Positions 6,905 through 11,961 of a stretch of DNA of 11,961 bases are shown in pieces. Position 1 is the stretch's first letter; every line of letters starts with the position of its first letter. This DNA is from DATJSJ01 sp035504175 (GTDB lineage: Bacteria; Pseudomonadota; Alphaproteobacteria; Acetobacterales; Acetobacteraceae). Made by a program: the position numbers and the translations under genes. The DNA lies in the NCBI GenBank assembly GCA_035504175.1, contig DATJSJ010000100.1, forward strand, positions 1 through 11,961, given 5' to 3'. The notes under the pieces are model-generated. The model worked only from the letters and a program-made list of their open reading frames with translations, made no database searches and was not told where the DNA came from.

Positions 6905-7744
6905 TCAGCCCTTGATCGAGCCGAAGGTGAGGCCGCGCACGATGTAGCGGCCTAGCAGCAGGAAAATCAGCATCGGTGGGACCATTGCACCGACCGCGGC
7001 AGCGCCGATGTCGTTCCAGGTGACGCCGGCGGTGGCAAAGTAGCCGAGCGTGCCGATCGGCAGCGTCGTCGTGTCCTGGTCGCTCAGCACCAGCGGAAAG
7101 GCGGCATTGTTCCAGGCAAACACGAAGGCGAACATCGCCGTGACGATCAGCCCGGGCAGGGCAAGCGGCAACGTGATCCGCCACAACACCGAAGCAAGCC
7201 CTGCGCCGTCAATCCGCGCCGCCTCCTCGAGATCGATCGGAATCTCGTCGAAGAAACTCTTCAGCAGCCAGACCGAGAACGGCACCACGAGAGTCTGCAG
7301 CACCAGGATCATCGAGAGATACGTGCCGGTCAGGCCGATCGCGTTCATCACGATGAAGTAGGGAATCAGGAACGCGACCGGCGGCGCCATCAACAGGCCA
7401 AGATACCACAGCATCAGATTGCGCCGGCCGCGAAACGCAAATCGGGAAATCGCATAGGCGGCGGGGATCGAGAACGGCAGACTCAGTGCCACCGCGCCGC
7501 CCGAGACGATCAGACTGTTGAAGAGCTGCGGCAGATTGGCGCCGGGATCGACGAACGTGTCATGGAACGCATGCCAGGTCGGCGTGAAGAGGAAAACCGG
7601 TGGCGAGACGAACACCGTCTCCGGCGGACGGATCGCCAGCAGGAAGAACCATGCGATCGGGCCAATGAACACCAGCATGCACAAGGCCAGCGCGCCATAC
7701 AGCGCCAGCCGCACCGCGAGCCCGCGCGGACGCAGCCGTCGCAT
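6905..7744 (-). CDS. ABC sugar transporter permease, MalG/UgpE type
   Basis: A 279-residue inner-membrane permease of the CUT1 carbohydrate-importer class. It has about six hydrophobic segments, the first at 12-38, and a periplasmic loop with FNSLIVSGGAVALSL (75-89) typical of MalG-like proteins. The cytoplasmic EAA loop that docks the ATPase is intact: EEAARIDGAG (173-182) followed by LWRITLPLALPG. The protein ends in TFGSIKG, a common C-terminus for this subfamily. The start ATG at 7744 shares its A with the stop of the first permease (TGATG), so translation is coupled. No ATPase gene follows; the next gene is a dehydrogenase. Confidence 0.94.
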   Translation of the reverse strand: MRRLRPRGLAVRLALYGALALCMLVFIGPIAWFFLLAIRPPETVFVSPPVFLFTPTWHAFHDTFVDPGANLPQLFNSLIVSGGAVALSLPFSIPAAYAISRFAFRGRRNLMLWYLGLLMAPPVAFLIPYFIVMNAIGLTGTYLSMILVLQTLVVPFSVWLLKSFFDEIPIDLEEAARIDGAGLASVLWRITLPLALPGLIVTAMFAFVFAWNNAAFPLVLSDQDTTTLPIGTLGYFATAGVTWNDIGAAAVGAMVPPMLIFLLLGRYIVRGLTFGSIKG

Positions 7745-8640
7745 CAGACGATCTCCCGAAAGGCGAACACGGCAAAGCCGGCGATCAAGAGATTGACCAG
7801 GATCACGATCAGCCAGGTCGTGGCACTGGACAGGCCGATGTTGAAATCGACCAGACCCTGCTGATACAGCGCATAGGACAACGTGCGCGAGGAAGCCCCG
7901 GGCCCGCCGCGCGTCAGCACCAGCACCAGATCGAACAGGTTGAAGATCTGCATCATGCGCAGCGCGCTGACGAAGGCAGCCGGCTTGCGGATCAGCGGCA
8001 GCGTCACGCGGGTGAGCAGCGCCCAGGAACCGGCGCCGTCGATGCGCGCCGCCTCGTAGATCTCCTCCGGCACCGCCAGCAGCCCGGCATAGAGCACGAT
8101 GGCGCAGAACGGCGTCCACTGCCACACGTCGGCGGCGAGCACCGCCCAAAGCGCGGTGTGCGCGTCGCCGAGCAACCCCTGGGCGGGCACCGGCAGGAAC
8201 AGGCTGCGTAGCACCCACGGGAGCAGGCCGCCCTGCGGATCATAGAGGTAGCGGAACAGGAAGCCGGTGACGATCGGCGCAATCGTCGTCGGCATGATCA
8301 GCAGCGCCCGCCAGACCGCCATCCCCGCCAGTCGCACCGCGAGCAGATGTGCGATCGCCAGGCCCAGCGCCACTTCGACCGCGGTGCCGACCAACGTGAT
8401 CGCGACGGTGTGCCAGAGCGCCTCGGGGAAGTCGGACTGCGTCAGCGCCGCCTGATAGTTGCCGAGCCCGATGAAGCCGAGCGGCCTCGGACTCATCTGC
8501 AGGTTCCAGAAATAGAAGCTGTTGCGCAGCGCGAAGAACAGCGGGAACGCCACCAGCGCCAGCAGCAGCACGATCGAGGGCGCGACCAGCAGCAGCGGCA
8601 CCGGCCGCCGCCGCTGGAGCGTCGCGGCGAAGACGCCCAC
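7744..8640 (-). CDS. ABC sugar transporter permease, MalF/UgpA type
   Basis: A 298-residue inner-membrane permease of the CUT1 class. It has a first membrane segment at about 14-37, the family's FIGLGNYQAAL (56-66) periplasmic motif and about six membrane segments in all. The EAA loop is intact, with YEAARIDGAG (195-204) followed by TRVTLPLIRKP. LTRGGPGASSRTLSYALYQQ (242-261) matches the usual MalF-type late loop. The start is GTG at 8640, three bases after the stop of the binding-protein gene. I see no good Shine-Dalgarno sequence there, so initiation probably depends on coupling to the upstream gene. It pairs with the MalG-type permease that follows. Confidence 0.93.
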   Translation of the reverse strand: MGVFAATLQRRRPVPLLLVAPSIVLLLALVAFPLFFALRNSFYFWNLQMSPRPLGFIGLGNYQAALTQSDFPEALWHTVAITLVGTAVEVALGLAIAHLLAVRLAGMAVWRALLIMPTTIAPIVTGFLFRYLYDPQGGLLPWVLRSLFLPVPAQGLLGDAHTALWAVLAADVWQWTPFCAIVLYAGLLAVPEEIYEAARIDGAGSWALLTRVTLPLIRKPAAFVSALRMMQIFNLFDLVLVLTRGGPGASSRTLSYALYQQGLVDFNIGLSSATTWLIVILVNLLIAGFAVFAFREIV

Positions 8641-8643
8641 GAA

Positions 8644-10104
8644 TCAGGCGAGCGAGGTAATCAGCTGCTTCGTGGTCGCGAGCGTGTCGTTGAAGCTCTC
8701 CAGCTTGTACGGGATCAGGAAATTCCCCTTCAGCACGTTATCGAACAGGCTGCTGGTCGTCGCCAGCGCCTGTTTCGGCGTCGCCCCGCCGGACAGCGTC
8801 CGGTTGAGGTTGAGCCCGTAGATCCCCTCGAGCGTCGTGTAGACCGGGCAGGGCGGTCGCACGACCTTGCCGTCTCCCTGCCGCAGCAGGTCGAGCTGCA
8901 ACGGCAGATACGGATAGATCTTCGCCAGATCGGGATCCTGATACAGCGATACCCGCGAGAAATCGGAGAACTGGTGGCCGACCTTGTTGACCAGACCCAT
9001 CGCCTTCTGCGTCTTCGCCGAGGTCGCCCATTTGACGAACTGCCATGCGGCGTCCTGGTTGGGCGCATTGGCGGGGATGCCAAGGCTCCAGCCGCCGGTG
9101 CTGATCACCTGCGGATGCGCCGGATCGTGCGGCAGCGTCGCATATTCGATCTGGTCGCGGATCGGCGACGGCTTGCCGGTCATGTAGCCGTCATTCCAGG
9201 TCAGGTAGAAATACGGCGTCCACCAGTACAGCATGCCGATATCGCCGTGCGCGAACCGCATCCCGGCATCGAACCAGTTGAAGTTGATCGCCGCCGGGGG
9301 CGACATCTTGTACAGCGCATTGAACATCTCGAGCGCGCCGAGATTCTCGGGCGAGTCGATGGTCGGCGTGAAATCCCAGGGGGCCTGCGGGAACTGCTTG
9401 AACCACCGCGTCCCCTGGCTCGCCGCAAGCTGCGTGTACATGTGGACGATCGGCTGCGGCTGCGCGCCGGCGACCACGGTGCCGAACAGCTTCGTGCCCC
9501 CGACCGTCTTGCCGTCCATCCCCTGGACCAGCTTGACGTAGGCGTCCCAGGTGAAGTCCTTCGCCGCCGGCATCTGCAGGCCGAGTGCCGCGAATGCGTC
9601 CTTGCGGTACATCACGCCCTGGCCGTAGGCGGCGACCGGCAGCGTCGCCATGTGGCCGCGCCAGGTATTGAGCGAATACAGCACCTCGGGGATGAAATCG
9701 CCGAGATCGAGGCTTTTGTCGCCCTTGACGAGGTCGTCCAGCGGCCGGATCCAGTTGCTGTCCATATACTGCCCGACCCACATCGCATCGACGGTGATCA
9801 CGTCGGCATCGGGGCGATGGGCGATGAACGAGGACACGAGCCGGGCCTGCAGCGCGTCGTAGGCGAGGCTCTCCACCTCCGCGGTGATGCCGGTCTCGTC
9901 CTTGAACTGGCCGACCAGCTCGCGCAGCGCATAGTAGAACGGATCGCCGACCAGCAGCACGCGGATGGTTTTGCCGCCGGCGCTGTGCGCCGGGCGCGAC
10001 AGCAGCATCGGCGCGGCCAGTGCCCCGGCGCCGGCGCGAATGACGCTGCGCCGGCTCAGCCCCCGGCCACCATCGCCGGCCTGCCCGGCTTTGCGGTTCT
10101 GCAT
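8644..10104 (-). CDS. ABC transporter solute-binding protein (family 1, carbohydrate), Tat-like signal
   Basis: A 486-residue periplasmic binding protein, the ligand-capturing part of the importer. The N-terminus carries GLSRRSVIR (15-23), a twin-arginine pattern, followed by a hydrophobic stretch (24-36) and a likely cleavage near RPAHSAG (37-43). The mature part begins KTIRVLLVGDPF and shows family-1 features: FKDETGITAEVE, DADVITVDAMWVGQYM, the YGQGVMYRKDAF segment and GGWSLGIPANAPNQDAAWQF near the C-terminal lobe. ATG at 10104 was chosen because AAGGGA (10114-10119) lies nine nt upstream and the signal peptide starts there; the frame is open to 10449 but that part is promoter DNA and antisense to rpiR. 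It is the first gene of the operon and is divergent from the RpiR regulator. The ligand is probably a sugar or polyol; identity unknown. Confidence 0.93.
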   Translation of the reverse strand: MQNRKAGQAGDGGRGLSRRSVIRAGAGALAAPMLLSRPAHSAGGKTIRVLLVGDPFYYALRELVGQFKDETGITAEVESLAYDALQARLVSSFIAHRPDADVITVDAMWVGQYMDSNWIRPLDDLVKGDKSLDLGDFIPEVLYSLNTWRGHMATLPVAAYGQGVMYRKDAFAALGLQMPAAKDFTWDAYVKLVQGMDGKTVGGTKLFGTVVAGAQPQPIVHMYTQLAASQGTRWFKQFPQAPWDFTPTIDSPENLGALEMFNALYKMSPPAAINFNWFDAGMRFAHGDIGMLYWWTPYFYLTWNDGYMTGKPSPIRDQIEYATLPHDPAHPQVISTGGWSLGIPANAPNQDAAWQFVKWATSAKTQKAMGLVNKVGHQFSDFSRVSLYQDPDLAKIYPYLPLQLDLLRQGDGKVVRPPCPVYTTLEGIYGLNLNRTLSGGATPKQALATTSSLFDNVLKGNFLIPYKLESFNDTLATTKQLITSLA

Positions 10105-10168
10105 GGCGATCGATCCCTTGGCTGCGAACGAGGAAGATGCCGCGGCGGCGCGGCGCAACTCTGCGTCG

Positions 10169-10184
10169 CTCCACGCTGGTGGAG
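10169..10184. repeat. inverted repeat in the rpiR/binding-protein spacer
   Basis: CTCCAC (10169-10174) and GTGGAG (10179-10184) form a perfect 6-bp inverted repeat with a 4-base centre. Its right arm overlaps the GGAG-N5-CTCC palindrome, so the same GGAG half-site can pair either way. It lies in the expected 5' untranslated leader of the binding-protein mRNA, where it could fold as a hairpin or act as a protein site. Confidence 0.4.
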
Positions 10185-10193
10185 AAATACTCC
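10181..10193. promoter_or_regulatory. candidate RpiR-type operator GGAG-N5-CTCC
   Basis: GGAGAAATACTCC is a palindrome except for three bases in its AT-rich centre. It overlaps the predicted -10 of the uptake operon. RpiR-family IolR of Sinorhizobium is reported to bind GGAA-N6-TTCC, a similar layout, so this is the best operator candidate for the adjacent regulator. The assignment is inference. Confidence 0.4.
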
Positions 10194-10215
10194 GCACCGC
10201 CCGTTGCGGAGTCAA
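10187..10215 (-). promoter_or_regulatory. predicted promoter of the sugar-uptake operon
   Basis: On the minus strand a good -35, TTGACT (10215-10210), is followed after 17 nt by GAGTAT (10192-10187), a weak -10 with 3 of 6 consensus bases. It lies about 80 nt upstream of the binding-protein start. The -10 overlaps the GGAG-N5-CTCC palindrome, consistent with repression by steric block. A perfect 7-bp inverted repeat, CTCCGCA/TGCGGAG (10190-10211), spans the spacer. Confidence 0.4.
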
Positions 10216-10267
10216 CCTTTTCCCGCAACATGCAACGGCGGACTCGGTCAAGGCCGGGGGAACAGGG

Positions 10268-11206
10268 ATGGCAGCAAGTGGCAGGCCGGGCGGTGCGGAG
10301 ATCGGCACCGCTGCCGGCGTGCCGGCGCCACGAGCATCCACGATGCGGGCGAGACCGGCCGCCCCCGCATCGCCCATCGTGGCGCGGCTGAAGGCGGATT
10401 TTCCCGACCTTCCCGACGCGCTGGCGCGCGCCGCGAAATACATCATCAACTACCCGCACTCGGCGACCACGCTCTCCATCGGACGGCTGGCCGAGGTCAC
10501 GGAGAGCGGCCAGGCCAGCATCATCCGGCTGTGCCGCAGCCTCGGCTTCGCCGGCTTCCGCGAATTCCGGGTGGCGCTGGCGGCCCAGCTCGGCGCCACG
10601 GCGCCGACGCCGCAAGCGTCCGGCACTGCCGCCGGTCTCGACCGGTTGTGTGCGGACATGATCAACACGCTGCGCGCGACGAGCGATCTGCTCGACCGCC
10701 GCGCCCTGCGCGCCGCGGCCGAGCGCATCGTCGAGCGCGGGCGCGCCAATGTCTACGGTGCCGGTGTCTCCGGCCTGGCCGGCGGCATCCTGGCGGCGAA
10801 GCTGCTGCGCGCCGGAATCTGGGCGCAGGCCTTCACCGATTTCAACATGGCGATCGAGGTGATCGGTCCGGTCTCCCGCGATGCGGTCGCCATCGCGATT
10901 TCCGATTCCGGCACCACGCCGGAAACCGTGCGGGCGCTGCGCGCCGCCCGCGCCGCCGGCGCCGCCACCGTCGCCATCACCAGCCGCCCGGCCGGGCCGA
11001 TCGCCGCCCATGCCGATCTGCTGCTGCGCACCGCGCCGCTGGAGCAGAAGCTCGCCGACGGTGTGACGACCTCGGTGCCGGCGCAGATGCTCGTGATCGA
11101 AACGCTCGTCGGCCTGGTGGCCGCCGCGGCCGGCCGGCGCAGGTCGAGGTCCGGCGGCGCAGAGAAGTCCCGCGGGCGACGCCGTCGCGCCGCCCGCCCC
11201 GCCTGA
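10268..11206 (+). CDS. RpiR/MurR-family transcriptional regulator (HTH + SIS)
   Basis: A 312-residue regulator. It has an N-terminal HTH_6-type DNA-binding domain (about 38-105): ALARAAKYIINYPHSATTLS, then LAEVTESGQASIIRLCRSLG, then FREFRVALA. The SIS sugar-phosphate-binding domain (about 160-255) has VYGAGVSG (162-169) and AISDSGTTPET (210-220), where the serine-rich turn contacts the phosphate. It probably senses a phosphorylated sugar and controls the divergent uptake operon. ATG at 10268 was preferred because GGGGGAA (10256-10262) precedes it; ATG at 10343 (residue 26) is a real alternative, since the conserved domain begins near residue 37 and the first 25 residues are unlike the family. 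The tail (290-312) is strongly arginine-rich and unlike usual RpiR ends. It is convergent with the broken kinase gene, 43 bp away. Confidence 0.9.
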   Translation: MAASGRPGGAEIGTAAGVPAPRASTMRARPAAPASPIVARLKADFPDLPDALARAAKYIINYPHSATTLSIGRLAEVTESGQASIIRLCRSLGFAGFREFRVALAAQLGATAPTPQASGTAAGLDRLCADMINTLRATSDLLDRRALRAAAERIVERGRANVYGAGVSGLAGGILAAKLLRAGIWAQAFTDFNMAIEVIGPVSRDAVAIAISDSGTTPETVRALRAARAAGAATVAITSRPAGPIAAHADLLLRTAPLEQKLADGVTTSVPAQMLVIETLVGLVAAAAGRRRSRSGGAEKSRGRRRRAARPA

Positions 11207-11249
11207 CCCGGCGGCGACGCGACCCCGGGGCGCTGCTCCAACGCCGCCG

Positions 11250-11961
11250 CTACGTGGCGCCGCCGCGCCTCCCTTGCAGCAGCCGGGCCGTCGCCGCCGG
11301 GGTGAGGGCGGCCCGTTCCGCCTCCGGCGTCGCGACGAGTGCCGCTGCCGCGGCATTGGCGTACTCCGCCGCCGCGACCAGCGCCTCCCCGGCGGCGCGT
11401 CCCGCCGCGCCACCGCCAGGCCGGCGCCGCCGGCGGTCACGATCGCGGCCGGCACCGACTGCAGCAGCGCCGCGGCGGCGGCGGCCGCCTGCGGCAGGTC
11501 GGCAACCGCGCCGGCGCCCAGCATCTCCGCTTCCACCGCATTGACCACCAGCACGTCGACCAGCCCGGCCAATGCCGGCGACAACGGCCGCGCCGGCGCG
11601 GCGTTCAGAACCACCTGGCATCCGGCGCCGTGGGCAATGCCTGCTGCCGCCACGTTCGCCGCGTCCGGCACCTCCTGCTGCAGCACGAGCCAAGCGGCGC
11701 CCTCGATCACCGCGCGCGCCGCCGCGACACTTGCCGCGTCCAGGGTCAGGTTGACGCCGGAGACGATGACCGCGCCGTAGTCGCCGCCCGGATCGACGAT
11801 CGCGACACTTATCCCGGAACCCACCCCGGGTCGCACTGCGACCTGCGTCGCATCGACACCCGCCGCGCGCAGGTTCGCCAGCAGCCGGACACCGAACGCA
11901 TCGTCACCGACCGCGCCGATCATCGCCGTGCGGGCGCCGTGCCTTGCCGCCTCGACCGCCT
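11250..11961 (-). pseudogene. PfkB/ribokinase-family sugar kinase, frameshifted and lacking the GAGD segment (5' end outside window)
   Basis: The N-terminal part reads well from the window edge: AVEAARHGARTAMIGAVGDD (11959-11900), then LRAAGVD, VLNAAPARPL, VLVVNAVEAEML and VTAGGAGLAVARRDAPPG. These match the ribokinase/PfkB fold, in which such kinases phosphorylate sugars or nucleosides with ATP. At about 11388-11402 the frame fails: it continues as an arginine-rich nonsense stretch. The expected C-terminal helices, GEALVAAAEYANAAAAALV, appear in a different frame and run to a TAG stop at 11252-11250. The roughly 30-40 residues between, which carry the DTTGAGD motif with the catalytic Asp and anion hole, are in none of the three frames. 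This fits an internal deletion of length 3k+1. An assembly error in very GC-rich DNA is the main alternative. Confidence 0.75.

Noticed and set aside
11207..11249. Terminator between rpiR and the kinase remnant
   Set aside because: CGGCGGC and GCCGCCG arms exist but are separated by a loop of about 26 nt, and the CCCCGGGG palindrome is too small to call.
8347..11544. Very long plus-strand open frame antisense to the transporter genes
   Set aside because: It is arginine-rich, crosses several real genes and matches no family; long antisense frames are expected at this GC content.
1..11961. CRISPR array, insertion sequence, phage genes or toxin-antitoxin pair
   Set aside because: No regularly spaced direct repeats, transposase, phage protein or small paired gene was found on either strand.

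Overview
This is a GC-rich window that looks alphaproteobacterial, most likely Rhodospirillales/Acetobacteraceae. That placement is inferred from base composition, the mix of protein families, the genome-encoded CCA on the tRNA and a GGGGCTCCGCCCC-type intergenic repeat; no taxonomic marker was searched.

Layout. (1) 1-902, minus strand: N-terminal 300 codons of a DegP/HtrA-type periplasmic serine protease whose 3' end lies outside the window. (2) 1122-1196, plus strand: tRNA-Thr(UGU) with encoded CCA. (3) 1372-4889: a multidrug efflux cassette. emrA and emrB overlap by ATGA on the minus strand and are divergent from a TetR/AcrR-family regulator; the 120-bp gap between them holds an operator-like partial palindrome inside overlapping promoter-like elements. 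(4) 4935-10104, minus strand: a probable carbohydrate-uptake operon. Transcription order is a solute-binding protein with a twin-arginine-like signal, two MalF/MalG-type permeases, a Gfo/Idh/MocA dehydrogenase, and an F420/NADP-oxidoreductase-like protein. No ABC ATPase is present. (5) 10268-11206, plus strand: an RpiR-family regulator (HTH plus SIS domain) divergent from the operon, with several nested inverted repeats between them. (6) 11250-11961, minus strand: a PfkB/ribokinase-family sugar kinase that enters from beyond the window edge and is broken. A frameshift joins its N-terminal part to its C-terminal part and the GAGD catalytic segment is missing.

How the parts fit. Binding protein and permeases would import a sugar or polyol using an ATPase encoded elsewhere. 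The Gfo/Idh/MocA enzyme would oxidise it, and the RpiR regulator would sense a phosphorylated intermediate and control the operon. The broken kinase makes it uncertain whether phosphorylation is still part of this locus. The EmrAB-TetR block is independent: the regulator probably represses the pump.

I see no clearly novel system. The items most worth a second look are the kinase lesion, the palindrome-dense rpiR/binding-protein spacer, the emrA/tetR operator, the structured leader before the F420-type gene and the GC hairpin pair inside the uptake operon.
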